From: Nocardioides sp. JQ2195
GTDB taxonomy: Bacteria > Actinomycetota > Actinomycetes > Propionibacteriales > Nocardioidaceae
DNA length: 64,000 bases
Assembly (NCBI RefSeq): GCF_012272695.1
Contig: NZ_CP050902.1
Location: 496,001-560,000 of the forward strand
Direction: 5' to 3'
In this document: piece after piece, positions 53,570 through 63,080 of the stretch
Layout: every line of letters starts with the position of its first letter
Numbering within the stretch: the stretch's first letter is position 1
Translations under genes and position numbers: made by a program
Notes under the pieces: generated by a model
Databases searched by the model: none
The model's input: only the letters and a program-made list of their open reading frames with translations
Told to the model about the DNA's origin: nothing

Positions 53570-54631
53570 ATGGCGTCGCGCGTCGTGCTGCACGTGGGCC
53601 TGATGAAGTCCGGTACGACGTTCATCCAACGCACGCTGCTGGCCAACCAAGCGGCCCTGGCCGACGCCGGGATACTCTTCCCCGGCCGCCACTGGCGCGT
53701 GCAGGTGAGCGCCGTGCGCGACCTGATCGACCACGTCTCCGCCGACGCGAACACCCTCGCTCCCGACGGCCCGTGGCTGTCCTTGGTGGAGCAGGTCCGG
53801 GCATGGCCCGGCACCGCGATCATCTCGATGGAGTTCCTCGGCCCGCGTACGCCGGCCCAGGTCGCGGCGGTCGTCGACGCCTTTTCCGGCGCGGAGATCG
53901 ACGTGGTGGTGACCGCTCGCGACCTGTCCCGGTCGATCACCTCGATGTGGACCGAGAGCGTGCAGAACTCGGGGACCCTGGGTTGGCACGACTACCTGCA
54001 CGCGATCCGGGAGGACACCGGCGAGGGGCGTGGGTTCTGGCGCCAGCAGCGGGTGGTCGCCATCGTCGAGCGCTGGATGCGGGCCGTGGGACGCGACCAC
54101 TTCACGCTGATCACGGTCCCGCCGCCGGGAGGACCGCACGGTGTCCTGTGGGAACGCTTCGCCGGGGTGGCCGGCGTGCCGATGGACCTCTTCGACCTCG
54201 AGACCCGCAACAACACCGGCATCGACGCCCCGTCGGCCATGGTGATGCGCGCCCTCAACGAGCGCCTCGACGATGTCGACGGCGTTGACTACGACCGGTT
54301 CGTCAAGCGCGGCCTGGCCAAGCAGGCGTTGGGCAAGCGTGCCCGGCCCGGCCCGAGGGTCGGGCTGGACGAGAAGTGGGTGCTCGCCCGGTCACGCCGT
54401 CAGATCGAGCGGCTGCGTGAGCTGGACCCACCTGTCGTCGGCGACCTCGCCGAGCTGGAGGCCCGAACCGTCCCGGGCATCGACCCCGGCGACCTCGACG
54501 CCGAGGAGAAGCTCGAGGCCGCCCTCGACGGCATGGCTGCCCTGGTCAGGCTGTGGGCCGAGGACGTCAACGAACGCGAGACGCGCGCCCGGAAGCGGCG
54601 TCAGCGCAAGGAGCGCAAGGAGCAGCGCTAG
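53570..54631 (+). CDS. PAPS-dependent sulfotransferase family protein
   Basis: 353 aa. LHVGLMKSGTTFIQRTLLAN (residues 7-26) is the 5'-phosphosulfate-binding loop, and TARDLSRSITSMWTESVQ fits the 3'-phosphate-binding segment with Arg and Ser. The C-terminal 30 residues are strongly basic (RKRRQRKERKEQR). Transfers sulfate from PAPS to an unknown acceptor; the cysDNC genes in this window could supply PAPS. Its 3' end overlaps the convergent SDR gene by four bases. Confidence 0.75.
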   Translation: MASRVVLHVGLMKSGTTFIQRTLLANQAALADAGILFPGRHWRVQVSAVRDLIDHVSADANTLAPDGPWLSLVEQVRAWPGTAIISMEFLGPRTPAQVAAVVDAFSGAEIDVVVTARDLSRSITSMWTESVQNSGTLGWHDYLHAIREDTGEGRGFWRQQRVVAIVERWMRAVGRDHFTLITVPPPGGPHGVLWERFAGVAGVPMDLFDLETRNNTGIDAPSAMVMRALNERLDDVDGVDYDRFVKRGLAKQALGKRARPGPRVGLDEKWVLARSRRQIERLRELDPPVVGDLAELEARTVPGIDPGDLDAEEKLEAALDGMAALVRLWAEDVNERETRARKRRQRKERKEQR

Positions 54632-55437
54632 GGAGTGTCCGGCATGTTGCTCCAGCCCTTGCCGTCAGCGCGCGCGTACCACCCCGAGGCAGCGAGCGTG
54701 CCGCCGTCGACCGGCACCGTGTGACCGGTGACGAAGCGTGCCTCGTCCGAGGCCAGGAACGCGATCACCGCGGCGTAGTCGTCGACCCGGCCGAACCGCC
54801 CGAGGGGGATCCAGTGGCGGACCAGGTCGGGGTCGCGACCGCGGAGCATCGCCTCGGCCGATGTCTGTGGGGTGTCGGCGAGGTCGGGGGCGATCGCGTT
54901 CACGCGTACGCCGTGGGCCCCCACCTCGACCGCGAGGCTCTTGGTGAAGGCCGAGACACCCGCGTTGTACGCCGAGTAGGGGGCCCCGGCCGGAATGCCA
55001 CGGAAGGCCTCGACCGTCGAGTTGTTCACGATCGCGCCCGAGCCCTGCTCGACCATCATCGGCAGCAGCGCGTGCGTCAGCTTCAGCACGTGCAGCAGGT
55101 TCAGCTCGTAGAGCCGCTGCCACTGCTCGGGCGTGCTGTGCAGGAAGGTCTTCGACGCGGGCCGGAAGTCGCCGACGTTGTTCACCAGCACGTCCACGCG
55201 TCCCAGCTCCCGGACGGTCGAGACGATCCGCTCGATCACCGCGTCGTCGACCACGTCACCGATCACCGGAACGGCCCGGCCACCGGCTTCGACGATCTCC
55301 GCGCACGCCTTCTCCGTGGCCGCCTCGTCGACGTCGTTGAGGACGACCAGGTCGCCGTCGGCGGCCAGGCGTCGGCTGGTGGCGCCGCCGATGCCGAGTG
55401 CGCCCCCGGTCACGACGGTGATGCGTTGCTGACTCAT
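54628..55437 (-). CDS. SDR family oxidoreductase
   Basis: 269 aa: VTGGALGIGGATSRRL (residues 9-24), NNVG, NNSTVEAFRGIPAGAPYSAY with Ser and YSAYN in place of YxxxK (Asn at the lysine position), and PVDGGTLAASGWYAR. The missing catalytic lysine is notable and may mean altered or lost dehydrogenase activity, although alignment could hide a substitute. Downstream end of a three-gene leftward operon with the NTF2-like and LLM genes. Confidence 0.75.
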   Translation of the reverse strand: MSQQRITVVTGGALGIGGATSRRLAADGDLVVLNDVDEAATEKACAEIVEAGGRAVPVIGDVVDDAVIERIVSTVRELGRVDVLVNNVGDFRPASKTFLHSTPEQWQRLYELNLLHVLKLTHALLPMMVEQGSGAIVNNSTVEAFRGIPAGAPYSAYNAGVSAFTKSLAVEVGAHGVRVNAIAPDLADTPQTSAEAMLRGRDPDLVRHWIPLGRFGRVDDYAAVIAFLASDEARFVTGHTVPVDGGTLAASGWYARADGKGWSNMPDTP

Positions 55438-55910
55438 GTGGCGTCCCTCGTGTCGCGGGCGAGCTTCACCGGAGAAGCCGCCAGGTAGGTGAGGTGGGCG
55501 GATCGCGTGGCGAAGAGCCAGCCCGACCCGTTGCGGCGGTAGGTGTCGCGGTAGGTGATCGCCCAGGCCACGTCGCGGAGCTCGCCCCCACGTTCGTTCA
55601 CGTGGTGGGCGATGCAGGCGACTCGCCCGATCGCGGAGTCCGCGTCGGGGCCCGGGTCGAAGACCTCGCCCGTGACCGCGTGGAAGGTGCCGACCAGTGA
55701 CTCGAGTCCGGCCATGGCCTGCTCGATGGCCGGCTGGCCGCGGTTCTCGTCGACGGGGCCCAGGGAGGCCGGCGGGGCGGCGGTGGTCAGCACGCCGTCG
55801 GTGGTGAAGAGTGCGGCCACGCCCGCCGGGTCGCGGTCGTCGACACGGGCGGCGTACCGGTTGACGAGGTCGCGCAGCGCCACCCGGTCGGCGGCGGACA
55901 GTGAGGTCAT
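55434..55910 (-). CDS. SnoaL/NTF2-like protein
   Basis: 158 aa: LRDLVNRYAARVDDRDPAGV, VAALFTTDGVLTT and the WLFATRSAHLTYLA end are the NTF2-like cone fold pattern. Such proteins next to SDR and thiolase genes often act as isomerases, hydratases or small-molecule binding proteins in steroid and polyketide pathways. Overlaps both neighbours by four bases. Confidence 0.75.
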   Translation of the reverse strand: MTSLSAADRVALRDLVNRYAARVDDRDPAGVAALFTTDGVLTTAAPPASLGPVDENRGQPAIEQAMAGLESLVGTFHAVTGEVFDPGPDADSAIGRVACIAHHVNERGGELRDVAWAITYRDTYRRNGSGWLFATRSAHLTYLAASPVKLARDTRDAT

Positions 55911-56788
55911 GAGAGGCCCAACCGCTCGGCGCAGGCGGAGAGCTCGTCGCGGGCCCGGTCGAGGTCGGCAGTCGCCGATGCGGCCAGGACGATGCGGTCG
56001 GCGCCCTGCGCGCCCAGCTTCTCGGCCCGGTCCTGGTTGATCTTCGTGACGAGGTGGCCCAGCGACAGCTCGAGGGCCTCGGGGTCGCGACCGGCCTGCT
56101 CAGCCTCGGTGCGCATCAGCTTCAACAGGGCGGCGAGCTCCTCACCCATCACGCCGAGGGGCTGCAGCCCGTCGCCGTGGCGACCGGCCCGGCGGGCGGC
56201 AGCCTTGCTGTGGCCGCCGATGTGCAACGGCACGCCGCCCGCCTGCGCCGGCTTCGGGTAGGACATCGCGCCCTCGAAGTCGAAGAACTCGCCGTGGTGG
56301 TCGGCACCGTTCGGCGCACTGTCGGCCCACAGCTTGCGGAGCACCTGCAGCTGCTCGTCGGCCCGGCGGCCGCGCGCCTCGAACGGGGCACCGCAGGCCT
56401 CGATCTCCTCCTTCATCCAGCCCATGCCCACGCACACCCGCAACCGTCCGCCGGACAGGGCGTCGATGGTGGCCAGGCGCTTGGCCAGCACGACCGGGTG
56501 GTGGTTCGGCAGGACGAGCACACCGGTGGCGAGGCCCAGCGTGCTGGTCTGCCCGGCCAGGAATGCCAACGTGTCCAGCGGGTCAGGGATGTCGAGGTCG
56601 TCGGCCAGCTCCATCTTCCCGGAGGCGTCGTAGGGGTAGACGCTCGAGTAGCGGCTGACCACGACGGCGTGCTCCACGAGGACCAGGGACTCGAACCCGC
56701 ACGCCTCGACGTGCTGGGCATAGGCCGACATCCACGCGGGATCGGCGGTGGTTCCGGCAGCGGCGGGGGCGATCACGGCGAACTTCAT
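55907..56788 (-). CDS. LLM-class F420-dependent oxidoreductase
   Basis: 293-aa luciferase-like monooxygenase fold: GFESLVLVEHAVV, LAFLAGQTSTLGLATGVLVL, LAKRLATIDALSGGRLRVCV and GMGWMKEEIEACG, then VPLHIGGHSKAAARRAGRHG. These match the Rv-type F420-dependent group. Probably reduces or oxidises an acyl-CoA or side-chain intermediate of the local pathway. First gene of the leftward group, divergent from the thiolase across 177 bp. Confidence 0.83.
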   Translation of the reverse strand: MKFAVIAPAAAGTTADPAWMSAYAQHVEACGFESLVLVEHAVVVSRYSSVYPYDASGKMELADDLDIPDPLDTLAFLAGQTSTLGLATGVLVLPNHHPVVLAKRLATIDALSGGRLRVCVGMGWMKEEIEACGAPFEARGRRADEQLQVLRKLWADSAPNGADHHGEFFDFEGAMSYPKPAQAGGVPLHIGGHSKAAARRAGRHGDGLQPLGVMGEELAALLKLMRTEAEQAGRDPEALELSLGHLVTKINQDRAEKLGAQGADRIVLAASATADLDRARDELSACAERLGLS

Positions 56789-56965
56789 GCTCGCGAACCT
56801 AGGGGAGTTGCCCGGGCGTCGGGATCTGTTTCCCGATGGGCGGGAGGAAGGGGCGGGTTGTTTCGGTGAACGGGAACGCCGGGGTCGCGCGGGCCGAGCA
56901 GCGCCTAGCGTCGGATTCGTTCACGGCGGGCCCGGCCCGCGTCGCGCTGGTCGAGGAGGACCCAC

Positions 56966-58096
56966 ATGCCCCATCCGGTGATCGTCGACGCTGCGCGGAC
57001 GGCGTACGGAAGGCGGGGCGGCGCGTTGGCCGGCGTGCACGCCGTCGACCTGTTGGCCTCGACCCAGCGCGCCCTGCTGGACCGCAGCGCCCTCGACCCG
57101 GCACTGGTCAGCGACGTCATCGGCGGTTGCGTCACCCAGGCCGGGGAGCAGTCCGCCAACGTGGTGCGCTTCGCCTGGTTGCACGCCGGCCTGCCGGAGG
57201 AGACCGGGGCGACCACGATCGATGCGCAGTGCGGCTCCGCGCAGCAGTCGGTGCACCTGATCGCCGCCCAGATCGCGGGCGGGATGATCGACGTCGGGAT
57301 GGCCTGCGGGGTCGAGGCGATGTCGCGGGTGCCGCTGTTGTCGAACCTTGGCGACGTCGGGCGTCCGCGTCCGGACTCGTGGAGCGTCGACCTGCCGGCG
57401 CAGTTCGAGGCGGCCGACCGCATCGCCGAACGCCGCGGCCTGACCCGCGAGCAGATCGATGCCTTCGGGATGCAGTCCCAGCAGCGGGCGCGTACGGCGT
57501 GGGACGAGGGCAGGCTGGATCGTCAGGTGATCGCGACGAAGCTGCCCGACGGCACCACCTTCGACCGCGACGAGGGGCTCCGCGAGACGAACCTCGAGGC
57601 GTTGGCCGGGCTGAAGCCGATCCGCGACGGGGGACTGCACACGGCCGGGACGTCGTCCCAGATCTCCGACGGCGCCACGGCGGCCCTGCTGATGGACGAG
57701 GACCGGGGCCGCGAGCTCGGGTTGCGTCCCCGGGCCAGGCTGCGGGCCCAGGTGCTCGTCGGCGCCGAGCAGTCGTATCTCCTCGACGGGCCGATCCGGG
57801 CCGCCGATCGGCTGCTCGAGCGCACCGGCATGAGCATCGGCGACATCGACCTGTTCGAGGTCAACGAGGCCTTCGCCGCCGTGCCGATGTCGTTCGCCCA
57901 GGTGCACGGGGTCGACCCGGAGAAGCTCAACGTCAACGGTGGCGCCATTGCGCTCGGGCACCCGGTGGGCTCCACCGGGATCCGACTGATCGCCTCGGTC
58001 ATCGACGAGCTCGAGCGTCGGGACCAGACGCTCGGCATGGTCGCCATCTGTGCCGGCGGGGCGCAGGCCACCGGCGCGATCATCGAACGGATCTGA
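56966..58096 (+). CDS. thiolase, FadA6-like
   Basis: 376 aa. Nucleophile C89 in TIDAQCGSAQQ, His in GGAIALGHPVGSTG, and ICAGGAQ with the second Cys. The opening VDAARTAYGRRGGALAGVHA and SDVIGGCVTQAGEQSANVVR resemble mycobacterial FadA6, which acts in steroid C/D-ring degradation, more than general thiolases. Starts an operon with thioesterase, SDR and acyl-CoA ligase. Confidence 0.85.
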   Translation: MPHPVIVDAARTAYGRRGGALAGVHAVDLLASTQRALLDRSALDPALVSDVIGGCVTQAGEQSANVVRFAWLHAGLPEETGATTIDAQCGSAQQSVHLIAAQIAGGMIDVGMACGVEAMSRVPLLSNLGDVGRPRPDSWSVDLPAQFEAADRIAERRGLTREQIDAFGMQSQQRARTAWDEGRLDRQVIATKLPDGTTFDRDEGLRETNLEALAGLKPIRDGGLHTAGTSSQISDGATAALLMDEDRGRELGLRPRARLRAQVLVGAEQSYLLDGPIRAADRLLERTGMSIGDIDLFEVNEAFAAVPMSFAQVHGVDPEKLNVNGGAIALGHPVGSTGIRLIASVIDELERRDQTLGMVAICAGGAQATGAIIERI

Positions 58097-58160
58097 GTCC
58101 GTCCCGGCTCCCGGTGATCGGGAGCGGGGATGAGGCCCGGCAGCGCGAACGGATAGACAG

Positions 58161-58811
58161 GTGCCCGTGACCGCACCCACCCAGACGACCGACGTCGACC
58201 ACCAGGACCTCCTCCGGACAGCACCGGAGCTCGCGGCGCACGCGGCCCTGGTCGGCGCCACCCGCGACCTGATGCTGGCTGCGGCGACAACCGAAGCCAC
58301 CCCGGCCGAGCTCGAAGCGGCCCGGGCCGCGATCGCCGCGGTCACCGAGGAGCTCGGCGTCCGCGTGCGTGATCGCGTGCAACGGACGGATCTGCGCATG
58401 CCGGAGCGGGTCCGCGACGCGGGACCGCAGGCGCAGTGGCAGACCTATGACCTCAACCCGCTCGGTGTCCCGCTCCGGATCCGCTTCGACGGTGATCGTG
58501 CGTACGCCGACCTGGTGGCCAACGCCCTGCACGAGGGGCCACCCGATCTCGTCCACGGCGGGATCTCGGCACACGTGATGGACTGCATGCTCGGCGGCCT
58601 GGTGCGCGCCACCGGAACCCGCTCGGTGACCGCCACGCTGGACATGCGCTTCCTCGCCCCGACACCGCTGGACCAGCCACTGCAGGTCACCTCGCGCATC
58701 GTGGAACGCTCCGGGCGCAAGGTGTGGGCCGAGGGCTGGATCGAGCACGACGGAACGCGGTGCGTCGAGGCCAAGGGCCTCTTCATCCGCGTGGACGGGG
58801 TCGCGACATGA
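58161..58811 (+). CDS. PaaI-type hot-dog thioesterase
   Basis: 216 aa from GTG 58161. C-terminal half is a single hot-dog domain: PPDLVHGGISAHVMDCMLGG (catalytic-loop Gly/Asn region), TATLDMRFLAPTPLDQPLQV and VWAEGWIEHDGTRCVEAKGL. Releases CoA from acyl-CoA intermediates. The first 90 residues are helical and unlike minimal PaaI proteins. Overlaps the next gene start (ATGA). Confidence 0.78.
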   Translation: MPVTAPTQTTDVDHQDLLRTAPELAAHAALVGATRDLMLAAATTEATPAELEAARAAIAAVTEELGVRVRDRVQRTDLRMPERVRDAGPQAQWQTYDLNPLGVPLRIRFDGDRAYADLVANALHEGPPDLVHGGISAHVMDCMLGGLVRATGTRSVTATLDMRFLAPTPLDQPLQVTSRIVERSGRKVWAEGWIEHDGTRCVEAKGLFIRVDGVAT

Positions 58812-59632
58812 GCTGGGGTCCGACCGGGCTCGAGGGCAAGGTCGCGGTGGTCACCGGTGCGGGGCGGATGCGCTCGATCGGTCGGCAGATCGCCGTCGAG
58901 CTGGCTCGTGCCGGTTGCGACGTGGTGGTCACCGGCACCGGGCGCGATCCCGAGCGGCGGCCAGCGGACGAGAAGGCAGCCGGCTGGAACGACATCGCGT
59001 CCGTTGCCGCCGAGATCGAGGCGCTGGGCCGTCGCGCGGTCCCAGTGGTCTGCGACGTGTCCGACCCCGACCAGGTCGACACCCTCCTGGCCACGACACT
59101 CGCCGAGCTCGGACGCGTCGACGTGGTGGTCAACAACGCCGCCGCGTCCCGGGGTGGTGACCGCGGGCCCCTGCTCGACCTGCACGTCGACGACTTCGAC
59201 CGGGTGCTGCGGGTGAACCTGCGCGGCACCTTCCTGATGACCAAGGCCTTCGGTGGCGCACTGGTCGCCGGTGAACAGGGCGGCAGCATCATCAACATCT
59301 CCTCGATCGGCGGCAAGCTGTCCGGCCCCGGGACCGGCGCCTACTCGGCCAGCAAGGCGGGGGTGCAGTCACTCACCTCGACCGCGGCCAAGGAGCTCGG
59401 TCAGCACGGCGTACGGGTCAACGCGCTCTGCCCCGGCGTGACGGCGACCAGCCGACTCGACGACCAGGACGACGCCACGTGGCAGGCCTACGTCAGCGCG
59501 AACCTGCCACTGGGCCGGGTCGGTGAGCCGGTGGAGATCGCGCACGCGGCGGTCTTCCTGGCCAGCGACCTGGCTGCCTGGGTCACCGGCCAGTGCTGGA
59601 ACATCGACGGTGGACAGCTGACGATTCGATGA
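58808..59632 (+). CDS. SDR family oxidoreductase
   Basis: 274 aa: VTGAGRMRSIGRQIAVELAR has an insertion in the glycine loop, as in some hydroxyacyl-CoA/steroid SDRs; NNAAASRGGDRG, ISSIGGKLSGPGTGAYSASK with YxxxK, and PGVTATSRLDDQD. Ends WNIDGGQLTIR. Likely oxidises a 3-hydroxyacyl-CoA in this operon. Four-base overlaps at both ends. Confidence 0.82.
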   Translation: MSWGPTGLEGKVAVVTGAGRMRSIGRQIAVELARAGCDVVVTGTGRDPERRPADEKAAGWNDIASVAAEIEALGRRAVPVVCDVSDPDQVDTLLATTLAELGRVDVVVNNAAASRGGDRGPLLDLHVDDFDRVLRVNLRGTFLMTKAFGGALVAGEQGGSIINISSIGGKLSGPGTGAYSASKAGVQSLTSTAAKELGQHGVRVNALCPGVTATSRLDDQDDATWQAYVSANLPLGRVGEPVEIAHAAVFLASDLAAWVTGQCWNIDGGQLTIR

Positions 59633-61284
59633 GTGAGCAGATGATGACCGGCCCCTCCAGTGCCCGGCCGCTCAGCGCGCGCGACCAGTCGATCGCGCGC
59701 CTGACGGCGCCGGGTGCGCCGTTCGAGATCCACGACGAGGTCGTGCACGGCGTACAACTGCCGGTGTTCCGCAACCGCGCCCGCAGCCTCGGCGCACTGC
59801 TCGCCGCGTCGCGCCACAACGGCGACGTCGACTACCTCGTGACCGACGAGTCCCGGATCTCGCACGCCGAGCACCACGACCTGGTCGCGGCGCTCGCGAC
59901 CGCCCTGCGCGACGAGCACGACGTCCGTGCCGGAGACCGGGTGGCGTTGTGCGGAGCGAACTCCACCGAGTGGGTCCTCGCGTTCTGGGCCACCGTGACC
60001 CTGGGCGCCGTCGCGGTCGGGATGAACTCCATGTGGTCGGCCGACGAGATCGCGCACGGGCTCGAGCTGACCGAGCCGAAGGTGCTGTTCACCGATGCTC
60101 CCCGGGCAGCCCTGGTCGGCGAGACGCCCGCCGCCGTGCTCTCCCTCGAGCATGACCTGGCGGCCATGGTCGACCGGCACCGCGGTGCGACGCTGCCGCT
60201 GGTCGAGGTCGACGAGGACAACCCCGCGGTAATCCTGTTCACCAGTGGCACCACCGGGCGGTCGAAGGGTGCGACGCACTCCCACCGCAACGTGATCGCC
60301 GCCGTGTGGTTCCACCTGCTCAACGATGCGGTGGCCACCGATCTCGGCCTGGCGCCGTCGGGACGACGGTTCCTGTTGGTCACTCCGTTGTTCCACATCG
60401 CCGGGCTGCACAACCTGGTGGTCACCCGACTCGTCGTCGGCGACACCGCCGTGGTCCACCGGGGCCGCTTCGACATCGACGCCGTCCTGCGGCTGATCGA
60501 GAAGGAACGGGTCACCAACTGGGGCGCCGTCCCGACCATGCTCTCGCGACTGCTCGACGCCGACCTGGCGGCGTACGACCTGAGCTCGCTGCGGATGGTG
60601 TCGGTCAACAGCGCGCCGTCGTCGTCCGAGCTGAAGGCCCGGCTGCGCGAGGCCCTGCCGGTGGCCGGCGCCGCCCTCGGCACGACGTACGGCCTGACCG
60701 AGTCGTCCACCGCGGCCACCCTGGCGTCGGCGCGCGAGCTGGAGGACGAGCCCGAGACCGTGGGTGCGCCGGTCCCCACGGTGCAGCTCGAGATCCGTGA
60801 CGACGACGGCACACCTGTGCCCGAGGGCGTCGAGGGGGAGATCCACCTGCGCGGCGCGCAGATGATGATCGGCTACTGGCGCAACCCGGAGGCGACCGCC
60901 GAGTCGGCGATGGGCGACGGCTGGTTCCGCACCGGCGACCTCGGATCCGTCGTGGGTGGCCGGCTGCGCATCGCCAGTCGCCGCTCCGACCTGATCCTGC
61001 GCGGCGCCGAGAACATCTACCCGGTCGAGGTGGAGAACCAGATCCTGCAGCACCCCGACGTCCTCGAGTGCATCGTGGTGGGCCGGCCCGACGCGGACTG
61101 GGGCCAGTCGGTCGCGGCAGCAGTGGTGGTGCGCCCGGGCAGCGGTCTCGACGAGGCGGGCCTGCGCGAGCACCTGTCGTCCAGGTTGGCGAAGTACAAG
61201 ACACCGGTGACCTGGCGGATCGGCACCGAGCCGCTGCCGCGCAACGCCACCGGGAAGGTGAATCGGCGCGACCTCAGCTGGTGA
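59629..61284 (+). CDS. acyl-CoA synthetase (AMP-forming, FadD-like)
   Basis: 551-aa ANL-superfamily ligase. P-loop ILFTSGTTGRSKGATHSH (about residues 201-218), TPLFHIAGLHNL, TTYGLTESSTAATLAS (A5), GDGWFRTGDLG (A7), RSDLILRGAENIYPVEVENQ (A8) and the catalytic lysine in PRNATGKVNRRDL. Activates a carboxylic acid with ATP and CoA, presumably the entry step for this block. Followed by a hairpin terminator. Confidence 0.92.
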   Translation: MSEQMMTGPSSARPLSARDQSIARLTAPGAPFEIHDEVVHGVQLPVFRNRARSLGALLAASRHNGDVDYLVTDESRISHAEHHDLVAALATALRDEHDVRAGDRVALCGANSTEWVLAFWATVTLGAVAVGMNSMWSADEIAHGLELTEPKVLFTDAPRAALVGETPAAVLSLEHDLAAMVDRHRGATLPLVEVDEDNPAVILFTSGTTGRSKGATHSHRNVIAAVWFHLLNDAVATDLGLAPSGRRFLLVTPLFHIAGLHNLVVTRLVVGDTAVVHRGRFDIDAVLRLIEKERVTNWGAVPTMLSRLLDADLAAYDLSSLRMVSVNSAPSSSELKARLREALPVAGAALGTTYGLTESSTAATLASARELEDEPETVGAPVPTVQLEIRDDDGTPVPEGVEGEIHLRGAQMMIGYWRNPEATAESAMGDGWFRTGDLGSVVGGRLRIASRRSDLILRGAENIYPVEVENQILQHPDVLECIVVGRPDADWGQSVAAAVVVRPGSGLDEAGLREHLSSRLAKYKTPVTWRIGTEPLPRNATGKVNRRDLSW

Positions 61285-61296
61285 CCGACCGCCGCA

Positions 61297-61340
61297 ACGT
61301 CATACGCCGCGGTCGTCCCACCGACCGATGCGTATGACGT
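61297..61340. terminator. long hairpin after acyl-CoA ligase gene
   Basis: Perfect 11-bp arms ACGTCATACGC (61297-61307) and GCGTATGACGT (61330-61340), with an inner GGTCG/CGACC pairing. 12 bases past the stop of the thiolase-to-ligase operon. Confidence 0.75.
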
Positions 61341-61465
61341 CCGGGCCTCGCCGCGTCGCCCTTCCGCTGGGTGGGAGTGCGGCAGCGGCCCGGTCCGCGC
61401 GCTTGCTTTGCTGGCGGGATCGGGACCCGCACGGATCCCGAGGACCTGGAAGGAAGTCCTCTCGG

Positions 61466-63073
61466 ATGATGACAATGAAGCCCCGAGCATCCCGGCCCCT
61501 GGCCGGCCTCGCGGCGCTCGCGCTCGCGTCGGTCGTGCTCACCTCCTGCGCGTCCGGCGACGACGAGAAGAGCGAACCCGGCGACGCCGCGACCTACCAG
61601 ACCGGCCTGGTGAACATCGCCGACGCGGGTGAGCCCGAGCAGGGCGGCACGATGACGTTCGGCGCCTACTCCGAGCCTGCGGTCCTCGACCCGGCCGAGA
61701 CCATCGTGGCCGGCTCGACCGGTGGCCTCGAGATGGCCGCGATCTACGACGTGCTGATGCGGTGGAACAGCGCCGACAACTCGGTCCAGCCCCAGCTGGC
61801 GGAGAGTCTCGAGCACAGCGCCGACTACCGGACGTGGACGCTCACGCTGCGCGACGGCGTGGAGTTCAGCGACGGTACGCCGCTCGATGCCGCGGCCGTG
61901 AAGTACAGCATCGAGCGCTATGTCCGGCTCGGCGCCGACGAGGCCATGCTGTGGAGCGACAACGTGTCGTCGATCTCGACGCCTGACGAGCTGACGGTCG
62001 AGTTCCAGCTCCGGACCAAGTGGCCCACCTTCGACTACATGCTCACCACGGGCCCGGGCATGATCGTCGCCAGGTCGGCCGGCGAGGGTGAGTCGTTCAA
62101 GCCGGTGGGCGCGGGCGCCTTCACGCTGGCCTCGCACAAGCCGGCCGAGAGCCTCAGTCTCGCGGCCAACAAGGACTACTGGGACGGCGCGCCCAACCTG
62201 GACGGCATCAAGGTCGTGTTCCTCAACGACCCGACGGCGACGTTCGACTCGTTCGAGTCCGACGAGCTCGACGCCGCCTTCACGCGGGAGCCGGACCTGG
62301 TCGACGAGGCCGTGCAGGGCAAGTTCCAGGGCTTCCTCAACATGGTCTCGCTCGGCAGCGTCGCGGTGATCAACGCCCAGGAGGGCCACCCCGGCAGCGA
62401 CCCGCGGGTGCGCCAGGCGATGCACATGGCGATCGACCCCGAGGTCATCGCCGAGCGGGCCTACGGCGGCGCCGGCCTGCCCGGCAACGGGATCTTCGCC
62501 AGCTCGTCGGTGTGGGCCAACGACGTCGACCCGCTGCCCTTCGACCCGGAGGCCGCCAAGAAGCTGGTCGACGAGGCGAAGGCCGACGGCTTCGACGGCA
62601 AGGTCACCTACATGGACGCCTCCGACCCGGCGTCGCGCGAGACCGCGTTGACCGTCAAGGCGTTCCTCGAGGCGGTCGGCTTCCAGGTCAAGCTCGACCT
62701 GGTCTCGAACGTGCAGGAGCAGATCAGCAAGGTCGCCATCGACCAGAACTACGACGTCGGCGGGTGGGGGATCAGCTGGCGCGAGGCCGGCCCCTACGGC
62801 CGGATGTTCGCCACCCTGCACAGCGAGGGCAACCTGAGTGTCGGCATGGCCACCAGCCCCGAGCTGGACGCCCTCTTCGACGAGTTCCAGGCCGCGGAGA
62901 CCGAGGACGAGCAGCTCGACATCATGGGCCGCATCCAGGAGCAGTGGAACGAGCAGGTGCCGGCGCTGGTCTACGGATCGACGGGTGAGTTCCTGATGTG
63001 GGACACCGACGTGCACGGGGTGGTCGACTCCACCAACAGCATGGTGCTGCTCGACGACGCCTGGATCGACTGA
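61466..63073 (+). CDS. ABC transporter solute-binding lipoprotein, family 5
   Basis: 535 aa. Signal peptide with lipobox LTSC (C28). SBP_bac_5 pattern: GGTMTFGAYSEPAVLDPAET, AIYDVLMRWNSADNSVQPQL, LRDGVEFSDGTPLDAAAVKYS, and DPRVRQAMHMAIDPEVIAER. Normally binds peptides or other large solutes outside the membrane for an ABC importer; no permease or ATPase genes are visible here, so partners must be elsewhere. Neighbouring acyl-CoA genes hint at an acidic lipid or steroid-like ligand. ATG 61466 follows GGAAGGAAG. Confidence 0.85.
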   Translation: MMTMKPRASRPLAGLAALALASVVLTSCASGDDEKSEPGDAATYQTGLVNIADAGEPEQGGTMTFGAYSEPAVLDPAETIVAGSTGGLEMAAIYDVLMRWNSADNSVQPQLAESLEHSADYRTWTLTLRDGVEFSDGTPLDAAAVKYSIERYVRLGADEAMLWSDNVSSISTPDELTVEFQLRTKWPTFDYMLTTGPGMIVARSAGEGESFKPVGAGAFTLASHKPAESLSLAANKDYWDGAPNLDGIKVVFLNDPTATFDSFESDELDAAFTREPDLVDEAVQGKFQGFLNMVSLGSVAVINAQEGHPGSDPRVRQAMHMAIDPEVIAERAYGGAGLPGNGIFASSSVWANDVDPLPFDPEAAKKLVDEAKADGFDGKVTYMDASDPASRETALTVKAFLEAVGFQVKLDLVSNVQEQISKVAIDQNYDVGGWGISWREAGPYGRMFATLHSEGNLSVGMATSPELDALFDEFQAAETEDEQLDIMGRIQEQWNEQVPALVYGSTGEFLMWDTDVHGVVDSTNSMVLLDDAWID

Positions 63074-63080
63074 CCCCCTC

